DNA of 64,000 nucleotides from contig NZ_VIWO01000002.1 of NCBI RefSeq assembly GCF_007829335.1, positions 620,001 to 684,000 on the forward strand, read 5' to 3'. The notes under the pieces were generated by a model that was not told where the DNA came from, did no database searches, and was given only the letters and a program-made list of their open reading frames with translations. Source of the DNA: Chitinophaga polysaccharea (GTDB lineage: Bacteria > Bacteroidota > Bacteroidia > Chitinophagales > Chitinophagaceae). A program made the translations under genes and the position numbers. Shown here in pieces: positions 1-8,564 of the stretch; position 1 is the first letter of the stretch; each line of letters begins with the position of its first letter.

Positions 1-849
1 ATCTCCATATTTGGAATCGTTGAAATGGAAACCGCCGAGCTTTCCTTCCATCAGCAACAGCGCTACGATTTGTTCTATATTGGCATTGGGCAGGTGATGG
101 CCTAAATCCACCAGCGTATAGGCCTTCGGGCCGAGCTTACTGGAAAAGAGATAGGATTGTCCCCAGTCGCCCACCGTAGTAGAATAGAAGTTGGGCTCTG
201 CCGCCTTATACTCTACAAACATTTTCCAGTTATCGGGCAGGGCGGCATAAATTTCCCGGAGTCCTTCCAGCGTACGCTGAAACGCCTGCCGGAAATTGAG
301 CTGGCCGGGGAAGCAGGAGCCATCCGATAGCCATACCGTGAGAGCGTCGGAACCTACGGCTATCCCCTGGCGGATGACTTCAATGTTATGGTCAATGGCT
401 TGCTGCCGTACCGCTTTATCAACGTGTTGCAGGGAGCCGAATTTATAGCTATGTGTTTGCCCGGGCTGGTCCTGGAAGGTATTGGAGTTCACCGCATCAA
501 AACGGATCCCGTTTTGGGCCGCTACGGCTTTAATATGCGCCGGGTTATTAGCAGTGTCCCAGGGAATATGCAGGGAAATGGCGCCGCTGGATTGGTTCAG
601 CTGGTGCAGCAATCCTACATCTTCAATTTTCTCTTCCAGGCTGCGGGGCTCGCCACCACCGGGGAAGCGGCCAAAGCGGGTACCACCGGTGCCCAGCGCC
701 CAGCTGGGAATACCTACCTGGAAAGCCACCAGCTGTTGAATGATATCCTGTACGTGGTCAATTTCCCCGGAGAGGTATTGAAATGCACGCTGATGGGCGG
801 CCATCAACGCCTGGTTATGATCATCTATTTTATGTTGGGCTATACGCAT
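1..849 (-). CDS. rhaI: L-rhamnose isomerase (rhizobial RhaI type), 3' end outside window
   Basis: The frame stays open from an ATG at 849 to the window edge, giving the first 283 residues. It resembles the xylose-isomerase-like TIM-barrel rhamnose isomerases of the RhaI type (usual length about 420-430), which convert L-rhamnose to L-rhamnulose in the cytoplasm. Visible marks are an N-terminal segment SWALGTGGTRFGRFPGGGEP, the metal-ligand region VEYKAAEPNFY, then DLGHHLPNANIEQIVA and GGFHFNDSKYGD near the cut end. It lies 36 bp downstream of the aldolase/dehydrogenase gene on the same strand, so it should be cotranscribed with rhaT and rhaD. No rhamnulokinase is visible in the window; one would be expected further left. 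The truncation is due only to the window edge. Confidence 0.88.
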   Translation of the reverse strand, partial: MRIAQHKIDDHNQALMAAHQRAFQYLSGEIDHVQDIIQQLVAFQVGIPSWALGTGGTRFGRFPGGGEPRSLEEKIEDVGLLHQLNQSSGAISLHIPWDTANNPAHIKAVAAQNGIRFDAVNSNTFQDQPGQTHSYKFGSLQHVDKAVRQQAIDHNIEVIRQGIAVGSDALTVWLSDGSCFPGQLNFRQAFQRTLEGLREIYAALPDNWKMFVEYKAAEPNFYSTTVGDWGQSYLFSSKLGPKAYTLVDLGHHLPNANIEQIVALLLMEGKLGGFHFNDSKYGD

Positions 850-885
850 TGATCGTCATTTTAAGGAATTCATAAAATACAGCTT

Positions 886-3012
886 CTATCTTACAAAAGC
901 CATGGCTACCCCACCGTCTACATTGAGTACATTGCCAGTGGCCTTGTTCAGCAATCCGCCTACAAAAGCATAGCAGGCGTTGGCAATATCTTCCGGCACA
1001 ATAATTTCGTTGAGGAGCGTGCGTTTGGCATAAAATGCCGGCAGCTCTTCCACTTTCACCCCATAGGCTTTGGCTCTGCCTTCTGCCCATGCGCCGGCCC
1101 ATATTTTACTATCAGAAATAACCGCATCGGGGTTTACAACGTTGACGCGTATACGATCTTTGCCCAATTCGGCGGCATTGAGCCGGCTCAGGTGCAGCTG
1201 GGCTGCCTTAGCGGAGCCGTATGCCGCATTGTTAGGACCAGAAACCAGTGCATTTTTACTGACAATATTCAACACATCGCCGCCCGTGCCTTGCTTGCGC
1301 ATAATATCTACGCCGGTTTGGGTAACGAGGAATTGTCCTTTTACCAGTACATCGTACAGGAGGTCCCAATCTTTTTCCGTATGATCTTCCAATGGTTTGG
1401 AGATCGATAATCCGGCGCAATTGACGATGATATCTACGCCGCCAAATGCCAGTACAGCGGTGTTATAGGTTTTACGTACAGAAGCAGCGTCTGTAACATC
1501 GAGCAGGTCGGCCGCAAATACATCTTTACCATAGAGCCGGTTAAACTCTTCCCGGGCGCTTTCCAGTCGCTGCGCATCGTTGTCGTTGATCACTACCACG
1601 GCGCCTTCTTCGGCAAACTTTTTTGCGATAGCTTTACCGATACCACCGGCGCTGCCGGTTACCAGGGCCACTCTACCGGTGAGCGCTTTGGGTTTAGGCA
1701 TGCGTTGCAATTTAGCTTCTTCCAGCAACCAGTACTCGATATTGAATGCCTCCTGGCGTGGCAGGGAAGTATATTCTGATACCGCTTCTGCGCCTTTCAT
1801 TACGTTGATGGCATTGATATAAAATTCGGCTGCTACCCGGGCGGTTTGTTTATCCTTTGCGAAAGTAAACATGCCTACGCCGGGATACAGGATCACTACC
1901 GGATTAGGGTCGCGCATCGCAGGACTATTGGGATGTTTACAGGTATTGTAATAGTCGGTGTACATTTGCCGGTAGGCATCGAACAGCGGCTCCAATGCGG
2001 CTTTTACTGCTGGCACATCGCTGAGGTTAGCCTCAGGAGCCAGGTTGAGTACCAGTGGGCTGATTTTGGTACGAAGAAAGTGGTCGGGGCAGCTGGTGCC
2101 GAGGGGCGCCAGCCGGTGCAGGTCGTTGGAGTTAATGAATTCCAATACCCGGGCGTCGTCGGTAAAATGGCCCACCATTTTCTGTTGAGAAGAGCAATAG
2201 CCCCTTAATACAGGCGCGAGTGCGGCGGCCTGGGAGTGGCGTTGCGCTTCTTCCAGGGAGGCGATCGCCTGCCCGCCGAAAACGGGTTTATGACGTCCCA
2301 TGTTGGCCTCCAGGTATTCTGCGCAACGTTCTATCACTTCCAGGGTATTGATATAGCTTTCGTAAGCAGTATCTCCCCAGGTAAAGAGCCCGTGAGATCC
2401 CAGCATAATTCCGCGTATACCGGGGTTTTCGTCCAGGCATTGCTTCAGTTGTAAGCCCAGGTCGAAACCAGGCTTTTGCCAGGGCACCCAGCCAATGGTG
2501 CCATTGAACAATTCCTGTGTGATGCGTTTTCCGTCTTTCGCGGCAGCGATCGCGATGGCGGCATCCGGATGCAAATGATCAATATGCTTGAAGGGAAGAA
2601 AACCATGCAGCGGAGTATCGATAGAAGGCGCTTTTGAGCTGAGATCGTAGATGCAATGGTTAAACAATTCCACCATTTCGTCTTCATACGCAATGCCTTT
2701 ATAAATATGTTGCAGGCTGCGGAGCCGGTCTGTATATAATGCAGCGAGCCCGCTTCTGCGGAGTGTGCCCAGGTCGCCGCCGGAACCTTTTACCCACATC
2801 ACTTCTACCGGTTCGCCGGTGAGCGGATCTTTAGCCATTGCTTTACAGGAAGTATTTCCTCCCCCATAGTTGGTGAGTCGCAGGTCGGCGCCGAGCAAAT
2901 TGGAACGATAGATCAGCAAGGCAACTTCATCACCCGCCATGGCGGCGGCTGTTGCTTCATCCCATAAATAACTTACATGCCTGAATTGCGTAGTGGTTCC
3001 ATTTATAGACAT
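886..3012 (-). CDS. rhaD: Bifunctional rhamnulose-1-phosphate aldolase / short-chain dehydrogenase
   Basis: The 708-residue protein fuses two enzymes. Residues about 1-430 form a class II aldolase with zinc-type histidines in HIDHLHPD (H143, H146, H148) and SHG (H206). Residues about 445-708 form an SDR with the nucleotide motif TGSAGGIG (452-459), NCAG near 531 and the catalytic pair Y598/K602 in YGSAK. Known fused proteins of this type split L-rhamnulose-1-phosphate into DHAP and L-lactaldehyde and oxidise the lactaldehyde to lactate. It sits between rhaT (42 bp upstream) and rhaI (36 bp downstream) on the minus strand. Length and domain order match the family, with no sign of damage. Confidence 0.93.
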   Translation of the reverse strand: MSINGTTTQFRHVSYLWDEATAAAMAGDEVALLIYRSNLLGADLRLTNYGGGNTSCKAMAKDPLTGEPVEVMWVKGSGGDLGTLRRSGLAALYTDRLRSLQHIYKGIAYEDEMVELFNHCIYDLSSKAPSIDTPLHGFLPFKHIDHLHPDAAIAIAAAKDGKRITQELFNGTIGWVPWQKPGFDLGLQLKQCLDENPGIRGIMLGSHGLFTWGDTAYESYINTLEVIERCAEYLEANMGRHKPVFGGQAIASLEEAQRHSQAAALAPVLRGYCSSQQKMVGHFTDDARVLEFINSNDLHRLAPLGTSCPDHFLRTKISPLVLNLAPEANLSDVPAVKAALEPLFDAYRQMYTDYYNTCKHPNSPAMRDPNPVVILYPGVGMFTFAKDKQTARVAAEFYINAINVMKGAEAVSEYTSLPRQEAFNIEYWLLEEAKLQRMPKPKALTGRVALVTGSAGGIGKAIAKKFAEEGAVVVINDNDAQRLESAREEFNRLYGKDVFAADLLDVTDAASVRKTYNTAVLAFGGVDIIVNCAGLSISKPLEDHTEKDWDLLYDVLVKGQFLVTQTGVDIMRKQGTGGDVLNIVSKNALVSGPNNAAYGSAKAAQLHLSRLNAAELGKDRIRVNVVNPDAVISDSKIWAGAWAEGRAKAYGVKVEELPAFYAKRTLLNEIIVPEDIANACYAFVGGLLNKATGNVLNVDGGVAMAFVR

Positions 3013-3054
3013 ACTATATAATTTTAACGTTTTTAATTGCGGTAATACTGCGGG

Positions 3055-4110
3055 TTAATAATCAAGTGAATTACCATATCCTACGAGTATAACAGACAGG
3101 ATGATGGTGAATATACCAAATGAAATAGTGAAGAATGTTTTCCTGCTGGCGTTCTTCCATTCTTTCAGCACAAATCCCCACATGCCGGAAATCAGGATAA
3201 TAAAGGCCATGTGCAGTATCCAGGAACTGGCATCGTTGCCCAGCTTGCTTTCGCCCATGCCATAGAAGAAGAACTGCAAAAACCAGGTAGTGCCGGCAAT
3301 GGCGGCGAACAAATAGTTCTTTACCAACGGGGTTTCTTTGTTGGTATAATCACCGAAGGAGCGGTTGCGGCTATTCAGGATCATACACCAGATAAAATTG
3401 GTAGTTAACCCACCTAACATAATAATGACAAAGATAACATTGTTCTTAAAGAGGGGATTGGCGTTGTTGGCTACCGCCGCCTTTCCCATACTGTTGCCGG
3501 CGCTGATAGCGAAGCTCATACAGGCGCTCAGGATACCGGAAACAATGGCTACCACCAATCCTTTACGGAGATTGAACTCCTGTATGCTGGCTGTTTTCTG
3601 CTCCTCAGACAGTTCTTTTTCCTTCATCATCCCTGCCCGGCCGCAAATGGCAATACCCACCAGGCATACTGCCACGCCCAACAGCACATAAATTCCCCTG
3701 CTGGTATGGAACATGGCACTCAGGGTATTGGCATCGCTGGTAAACAACTGCCGGTAAATGGGAGGAATGAGCGCTCCAAACGCAGAGCAAAAACCCAGTG
3801 CTACCGCCATCCCCAGCGACATGCCCAGGTAGCGCATAGACAGCCCGAAAGTTAAACCGCCAATCCCCCATAAAACGCCCAGGAACCAGGTCCAGAAAAG
3901 CACGGGGCCTTCTGTGCCGGTTATGATATCGAGGAAACCCGGCACCGTTAGCCAGGCAGCAAACAACGGCACTACCAGCCAGGAAAAGATGCCTCCCACT
4001 ATCCAATAACTCTCCCAGCTCCACCCCTTCACTTTCTTGTAAGGGATATAAAAACTGCCGGATGCAAAACCACCTATAAAGTGGAATAAAACTCCCAATA
4101 AAGCCTGCAT
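3055..4110 (-). CDS. rhaT: L-rhamnose/H+ symporter
   Basis: This 351-residue polytopic inner-membrane protein has about ten hydrophobic segments and the RhaT-type opening HFIGGFASGSFYIPYKKVKG, followed by WSWESYWIVGGIFSWLVVP. RhaT proteins import L-rhamnose with protons. It is the first gene of the rha operon, and the tandem decamer repeats lie 66-85 bp upstream of its ATG, so the operon promoter is expected between them and the start codon. The transporter fits the scheme in which rhamnose released in the periplasm is taken up by RhaT and degraded by the two downstream enzymes. Confidence 0.92.
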   Translation of the reverse strand: MQALLGVLFHFIGGFASGSFYIPYKKVKGWSWESYWIVGGIFSWLVVPLFAAWLTVPGFLDIITGTEGPVLFWTWFLGVLWGIGGLTFGLSMRYLGMSLGMAVALGFCSAFGALIPPIYRQLFTSDANTLSAMFHTSRGIYVLLGVAVCLVGIAICGRAGMMKEKELSEEQKTASIQEFNLRKGLVVAIVSGILSACMSFAISAGNSMGKAAVANNANPLFKNNVIFVIIMLGGLTTNFIWCMILNSRNRSFGDYTNKETPLVKNYLFAAIAGTTWFLQFFFYGMGESKLGNDASSWILHMAFIILISGMWGFVLKEWKNASRKTFFTISFGIFTIILSVILVGYGNSLDY

Positions 4111-4175
4111 AATGATGTACTGATTTGTAACGTGGAAACTAATATTTCATAAAAATAAAGCTTGTACATTTTTAA

Positions 4176-4195
4176 ACTGTCATGTACTGTCATGC
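4176..4195 (-). promoter_or_regulatory. Tandem decamer operator upstream of rhaT
   Basis: Reading toward rhaT there are two adjacent 10-mers, gcatgacagt and acatgacagt. The same repeat (acaggacagt) occurs as a four-copy tandem array upstream of susC at 9705-9744, in the same orientation relative to the downstream gene; an 18-base stretch matches at 16 positions. The 10-bp period equals one helical turn. An inverted pair gtacat (4164-4169) / atgtac (4182-4187) overlaps it. The divergent GntR-type protein is the natural candidate to bind here, but binding is inferred. Confidence 0.6.
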
Positions 4196-4290
4196 TTCCC
4201 ACACCCGCTACCATTTATAGAATTAAATCACTATCATTGTCCCGAAAAGCTGATCACTGATTCCACGGAAAGATTAATAACTGACGCATC

Positions 4291-5322
4291 ATGAAGCAAC
4301 ATCCGATTTTTAAATACCTGTTTATAGATGACTTTTCCGCCACTCCTAAATACTATCAGCTGGCTAATTCCATTATCAAAGCTATTGTAGATCAGAAAGT
4401 ACAACAGGATGATATACTGCCTTCTATCAACGAGGTAAGCTATGCCTTCGAGATATCGCGGGATACCGCTGAAAAGGCCTATAAATACCTGAAGGGCCTG
4501 GGCATCCTGGGATCGGTACCTGGTAAGGGGTATTATGTACAACAAACCAACCTGGACCAACAATATAAAATATTGCTGTTGTTCAACAAACTGAGTGAGC
4601 ACAAAAAAATCATCTACGACTCTTTTGCGGATAAGTTAGGCGAACAGGCGAACATCGACTTCTATATTTACAACAGCGACTTCAGTTTGTTTAAAAAATT
4701 GCTGTCCCAGAACATCAACGAGTATACCCATATCGTGATACTTCCGCATTTCCGGGAGCGTTGGGAGCATGTAGACGAGGTAATTAACACCATCCCTAAA
4801 GAAAAGCTGATATTATTGGATAAAAAGCTGAAAGGCGTTACGGGTGAATATGGCGCCGTGTATGAGAACTTCCAGGAAGACATCTATGGCGCGCTGGAAC
4901 AGGCCAGGGACAAGCTGCAGCAGTATCACACCCTAAAAATTATTTACCCGGAAAACACGTATTACCCGGAAGAAATTTATGAAGGGTTTGTGCAGTTTTG
5001 CCAGAACTACGCTTTTACCAGTAAAAAAGTAAATGAGATTTCGGAAGAAGATATACAGCCGGGCGACGTATATATCAATCTCCGCGAAAATGACCTCGTT
5101 TCGCTTATCGAACGGATTATTTCGCTGAATCTGCAGATAGGAAAAGATGTGGGGGTGATTTCCTATAACGAAACACCTTTGAAGAAATATATCCTGAATG
5201 GTATCACCACTATTTCCACTGATTTCCGGTGTATGGGAGAAATGGCAGCACAACTGATACAGGATCATTCGAGAGCGCAAATTGAAGTACCGTTTTACGT
5301 TACCATGCGGGCATCGTTGTAA
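4291..5322 (+). CDS. GntR-family transcriptional regulator, probable rhamnose-responsive
   Basis: The 343-residue protein starts with a GntR winged helix-turn-helix (about residues 15-80: PKYYQLANSIIKAIVDQ, then ISRDTAEKAYKYL and PGKGYYV). After this comes a roughly 250-residue alpha/beta effector domain of the periplasmic-binding-protein/LacI kind (KILLLFNKLSEHKKIIYDSF, later GDVYINLRENDLVSLIERI and DVGVISYNETPLKK). Such regulators sense a sugar or sugar phosphate. It is divergent from the rhamnose operon with 180 bp between the start codons, the usual place for a local regulator. The tandem repeats in this gap recur before susC, so it may control both operons. Whether it activates or represses cannot be read from the sequence. 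Confidence 0.85.
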   Translation: MKQHPIFKYLFIDDFSATPKYYQLANSIIKAIVDQKVQQDDILPSINEVSYAFEISRDTAEKAYKYLKGLGILGSVPGKGYYVQQTNLDQQYKILLLFNKLSEHKKIIYDSFADKLGEQANIDFYIYNSDFSLFKKLLSQNINEYTHIVILPHFRERWEHVDEVINTIPKEKLILLDKKLKGVTGEYGAVYENFQEDIYGALEQARDKLQQYHTLKIIYPENTYYPEEIYEGFVQFCQNYAFTSKKVNEISEEDIQPGDVYINLRENDLVSLIERIISLNLQIGKDVGVISYNETPLKKYILNGITTISTDFRCMGEMAAQLIQDHSRAQIEVPFYVTMRASL

Positions 5323-5360
5323 TGTCCGGAATCGGACATCTTATATCACAATTACGGACA
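5323..5360 (+). promoter_or_regulatory. Inverted-repeat upstream site for FtsX permease 1
   Basis: A perfect 6-4-6 inverted repeat, tgtccg-gaat-cggaca (5323-5338), begins directly after the GntR stop codon, and a further cggaca half-site follows at 5355-5360. The second orphan FtsX permease has the same arrangement, tgttca-gaaa-tgaaca at 34460-34475 plus cggaca at 34490-34495. There is no T-run, so a terminator is unlikely. The site is read as an upstream activator-binding site, possibly for a sigma-54 enhancer-binding protein. Confidence 0.5.
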
Positions 5361-5412
5361 CATTTCAATAATTAAAATACATAACTCAGCTAAAAATATA
5401 GTACCGGAATCC

Positions 5413-5427
5413 TGGTCTTAAAATAGT
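5413..5427 (+). promoter_or_regulatory. Weak sigma-54-like -24/-12 element before FtsX permease 1
   Basis: TGG at 5413-5415 is followed, after ten bases, by GT at 5426-5427 where GC would be ideal. Taken alone this is a poor match. It is listed because the distance from the upstream inverted repeat to TGG (90 bp) and from TGG to the start codon (47 bp) nearly equals the arrangement before the second FtsX permease (89 and 42 bp), where the match is good. Confidence 0.3.
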
Positions 5428-5459
5428 GGAAGAATGGGCTGATTCATAAAACCCGTTAC

Positions 5460-7814
5460 ATGTTCCGCAGTTACCTGAAAACCGCCGCCAGAGCCATCAG
5501 CCATCATCTACGCTATACGTTCCTGAATGCCTTCGGACTGGCGTTGAGCATAGCCGCCTGCCTGATTATATTCCTGATTGTAAGGAACGAGCTTAGTTAC
5601 GACAGTTTCCACCAGAAAGCAGACCGCACTTACCGGGTAACCTTCAACGAACTGGATTATAATCCCAGCGTGTCTATGGCGGTTACACCAGCGATACGGA
5701 ATGATTTTCCCGAACTGCCGCTGGTATCACAGTATTGGTACCGGGAAAAAGGGTTGATGAAAGTGGGTAACACGCGGTACAATCAGAAAGGCTATGCCTT
5801 TGCCGATGGCGACTTCTTCCGGGTATTTGATTTCAGCTGGCTGTCCGGCGACCCGCGCAATGCCCTCTCAGGGCCTAATGAAGTAGTACTGACCAGGAGT
5901 ACTGCGCAGAAATATTTTGGAGATAAAGACCCCATTGGGCAGCTCATTAACCTCGATAATAAGTTCGATCTGAAGGTTATTGGCGTAATTAACGACGTAC
6001 CATCGAATTCCAGCCTGGCATTTTCGATGCTGGTGTCTTTTGAAACCGTAAAGAAGCTGGTATTAACCGACAACGCATTCTTCCGCATTATGGGGGGCAA
6101 TACCTTTGTGGTGTTGCCTGAAAACTACACTATTGAACAGTTACAACGGAAGATGCCCGGTTTCATTGCTAAAAACTGGGGGGCTGATATCAGTAAAACC
6201 ACGAGGCTGATTCTACAGCCTTTAAAAGATATTCATTTCGACCAACGCTATATTTCCAGTCCCGGTAACACCACTACCAGCAAAACCACCTATTGGGGGC
6301 TGGCGGCTATTGCCTTGTTCATCATCATCACGGCCTGTATCAATTTCATCAATATGGCCACAGTGCAGGCCATACGCCGGGCCCGGGAAACCGGTGTGCG
6401 CAAAGTGCTGGGCGCTTACCGGGGACAGCTGGTATTGCAATTCCTGTCGGAAACGGCAGTACTGGTGCTGATATCGGTGATACTGGGTTTTGTATCGGCC
6501 TTGCTGCTCCTGCCCCTGGTAGCCACCTGGATGGATTTAAGCATACCGGTATCCCAGCTGTTGCAGCCCGTCGTATTGGGGGTGCTGGCAGCTATAACGG
6601 TAACGGTTATACTGTTGGCAGGGTTATATCCCGCCTTTGTACAAGCCGCCTTTAACCCCACCAATGCTTTAAAAGCCAATACCAGTATCAGCTTCAAAGG
6701 CTTAGGACTTCGTAAAGTGCTGGTATCCGCCCAATTTGGCATATCCCAGGTACTCATTGCCGGAACGCTGATCGTAGGCTACCAGATGGATTTTCTAAAG
6801 AACAAGGACCTGGGCTTCAATAAGGAAGCGGTGATTTCCATCCCCCTGCCGGATGAAACAAAACGGGAGGTGATGCGTGAGCAACTGGCCTCAAATCCGG
6901 GCATTCAACAAATGAGTTTTGGCTCCGGCGATCCGGTGTCCAACAATGCCTTTGCCCCGTTTACCTGTCCCGATGCCGGCATCACCAAAAATGATGTTAC
7001 AGAAATTAAATTCATCGACGAGCAATATCTTCCCATGTTTGATATAAAAATACTGGCGGGAGAAAATGTTCACCGGCAAAGGGAAGGCGATACAGTGCGA
7101 CAAGTCGTCGTGAATGAAACCCTGATGCATAAGATACATATACAAGACCCGCAACAGGCCATAGGAAAGCGTTTCAACTTAAACAGCAATACCTGTCTCA
7201 TTACCGGCGTAGTGCGTGATTTCCAGAGTGAATCGCGGTACAAACAAAGAAGGCCTTGTGTGCTGATCAATGAGCCTGACGCATTCGGCGCAGTCAATAT
7301 CAGGATTCAACCCACCGATATGGGTAAAACCATTACGGCCATCGACAAAGTGTGGTCGGCTATTTTTACTGATAACCAGTTTGCCTACCGCTTTCTCGAC
7401 GACCGGATAGCTGACATGTATAAACAGGAACAGAAAATATACACTGCCTTCCGGATTTTCTCTTTCCTGGCTATCCTGATTGGATGTTTTGGTCTTTATG
7501 GACTGGTAGCTTATGCGGCGGTACAACGTACTAAAGAAATGAGTATCCGAAAAGTATTAGGTGCTACGGTATGGAGTATTGTGGGCTTATTTGCAAAAGA
7601 ATTTATTATCCTGATTATCGTCGCTTTCTGCATCGCCGGTCCCCTTACTTACTATGTAATGCAACGCTGGCTGGAAAATTTTGCCTACCAGACGCATATC
7701 GGCGGTGGCATTTTCCTGGCAGCAATTATTTTATCGATCGTTATTGCTGCTATCACGATTGCCTACCAGGCGATTAAAGCCGGGTTGGTCAACCCGGCAA
7801 AAAACCTGCGATAA
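5460..7814 (+). CDS. Orphan FtsX/MacB-like ABC transporter permease (1)
   Basis: The 784-residue protein has the double architecture common in Bacteroidota. An N-terminal membrane helix (about 20-40) is followed by a periplasmic MacB-like core (about 50-240), a three-helix FtsX block (about 280-410), another helix with AQFGISQVLIAGTLIVGYQM, a second periplasmic core, and a C-terminal three-helix FtsX block (about 670-780). The motifs RRARETGVRKVLGA and RTKEMSIRKVLGA are the typical cytoplasmic coupling segments that open each FtsX block. No ATPase or adaptor gene adjoins it, so any ATPase partner is encoded elsewhere. Such permeases usually act in efflux or envelope stress. It ends 5 bp before the convergent exonuclease gene. 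A paralogue of the same layout lies at 34591-36990. Confidence 0.88.
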   Translation: MFRSYLKTAARAISHHLRYTFLNAFGLALSIAACLIIFLIVRNELSYDSFHQKADRTYRVTFNELDYNPSVSMAVTPAIRNDFPELPLVSQYWYREKGLMKVGNTRYNQKGYAFADGDFFRVFDFSWLSGDPRNALSGPNEVVLTRSTAQKYFGDKDPIGQLINLDNKFDLKVIGVINDVPSNSSLAFSMLVSFETVKKLVLTDNAFFRIMGGNTFVVLPENYTIEQLQRKMPGFIAKNWGADISKTTRLILQPLKDIHFDQRYISSPGNTTTSKTTYWGLAAIALFIIITACINFINMATVQAIRRARETGVRKVLGAYRGQLVLQFLSETAVLVLISVILGFVSALLLLPLVATWMDLSIPVSQLLQPVVLGVLAAITVTVILLAGLYPAFVQAAFNPTNALKANTSISFKGLGLRKVLVSAQFGISQVLIAGTLIVGYQMDFLKNKDLGFNKEAVISIPLPDETKREVMREQLASNPGIQQMSFGSGDPVSNNAFAPFTCPDAGITKNDVTEIKFIDEQYLPMFDIKILAGENVHRQREGDTVRQVVVNETLMHKIHIQDPQQAIGKRFNLNSNTCLITGVVRDFQSESRYKQRRPCVLINEPDAFGAVNIRIQPTDMGKTITAIDKVWSAIFTDNQFAYRFLDDRIADMYKQEQKIYTAFRIFSFLAILIGCFGLYGLVAYAAVQRTKEMSIRKVLGATVWSIVGLFAKEFIILIIVAFCIAGPLTYYVMQRWLENFAYQTHIGGGIFLAAIILSIVIAAITIAYQAIKAGLVNPAKNLR

Positions 7815-7819
7815 GGTGG

Positions 7820-8338
7820 TTACCACTTTATTTTAAGCCCTAATTCCTTTTTCATGGTCAGCAGGGCTTCTGCATTTCCCCGGGCATCATCTACGGGATG
7901 ATGCGTATGCGCGGTTTTACGCAGATGTTTGAAGTTTTTAAACGTATCCTTCATCAGGCCCTTGTACATGCTACCCAGGTTCTGGGAGCTATGTCCAAAG
8001 GGATTTTCACCCAGGAAATGATGAAAATACCAGCAGATAAACATCCAGTCGAAACCGTTGTTATCGCTGATAAAAATGGGGCGGTCGTTACTGACCGAAG
8101 TTATCCAGTCGCGAAAACGTGTCATCACTGCTACCGGATCGCCGAAAGTCAGGGTTTCTTCGCGGGTAATGTTGGATACGGCCAATGCTTCGGGAATAAA
8201 CTTGTCAGATATAGGTTTTAGCTGTCCGTAAAAGGTTTCGTCCAGCGTATCATTTACCAGTACGGCACCGAAGGAAATCATGGAGTAGTCGCCGGGAATA
8301 GGGCCATCACACTCTACATCCACCATAATAAAAGCCAT
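7820..8338 (-). CDS. DEDDh 3'-5' exoribonuclease, RNase AS (Rv2179c)-like
   Basis: This 172-residue protein carries the exonuclease acidic residues in MVDVEC (D7, E9), SDNNGFDWMF (D97) and HHPVDDARGNAEALL (H146 or H147 with D151), giving a DEDDh set. The first motif followed by GPIPGDYSMISFGAV is typical of the Rv2179c/RNase AS type, which trims adenylate-rich RNA 3' ends. It should be cytoplasmic, since no signal peptide is seen. Only 5 bp separate its 3' end from the convergent FtsX permease. Upstream, 92-138 bp from its start, lie two hairpins and a tiny open frame that could form its leader or simply end an upstream transcript. Confidence 0.8.
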   Translation of the reverse strand: MAFIMVDVECDGPIPGDYSMISFGAVLVNDTLDETFYGQLKPISDKFIPEALAVSNITREETLTFGDPVAVMTRFRDWITSVSNDRPIFISDNNGFDWMFICWYFHHFLGENPFGHSSQNLGSMYKGLMKDTFKNFKHLRKTAHTHHPVDDARGNAEALLTMKKELGLKIKW

Positions 8339-8429
8339 ATTACTTAAATTTTAGTTTTGGGGTTTAACGATTCATTATTCATCTCACAAAAATATAAAAT
8401 ATACTATTACGGCCCCTGCAGTATAAGAA

Positions 8430-8460
8430 AAAGGCATCCCGGCGATGCCAGGATGCCTTT
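8430..8460 (-). terminator. Rho-independent terminator reading leftward
   Basis: A perfect 10-bp stem, aaaggcatcc (8430-8439) and ggatgccttt (8451-8460), closes an 11-base loop. Read on the minus strand it is followed by a T-run, so it would end transcripts coming from the tiny open frame or the SGNH gene to its right. Confidence 0.7.
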
Positions 8461-8476
8461 AACGCCAAAGCGTTAA
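8459..8476. repeat. Second small hairpin next to the terminator
   Basis: Perfect 7-bp arms, ttaacgc (8459-8465) and gcgttaa (8470-8476), enclose the loop caaa. It touches the terminator stem and lies just downstream (minus strand) of the 15-codon open frame, making a compact peptide-hairpin-hairpin arrangement. Confidence 0.5.
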
Positions 8477-8502
8477 CAGTGCTTAAATGGAGCCCCCTTT
8501 GG

Positions 8503-8550
8503 TTAAACTAAATCAACCGCAGGTGTCCATGAATATACTGTAGATAACAT
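8503..8550 (-). CDS. Possible 15-residue peptide behind a strong Shine-Dalgarno
   Basis: On the minus strand ATG at 8550 opens MLSTVYSWTPAVDLV and stops at 8503. It is preceded at normal spacing by AAAAGGAGGT (8555-8564). That is a near-perfect ribosome binding site, unusual in Bacteroidota, where such sites are rare and weak. Two hairpins, one a terminator, follow within 30-75 bp. It could be a leader peptide controlling the exonuclease gene, or a free small peptide. The segment WTPAVDL resembles the start of Hsp20 domains, but the frame is too short for a gene relic to be argued. The function is unknown. Confidence 0.4.
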   Translation of the reverse strand: MLSTVYSWTPAVDLV

Positions 8551-8564
8551 GAATACCTCCTTTT

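Noticed and set aside
5323..5338. The inverted repeat after the GntR gene as its terminator
   Set aside because: The stem is only 6 bp, no T-run follows, and the same layout precedes another FtsX permease that has no gene end nearby.
8503..8550. The 15-residue frame as a truncated Hsp20 gene
   Set aside because: Only WTPAVDL resembles Hsp20, no flanking remnant is present, and the intact ribosome site and terminator suggest a designed short unit.
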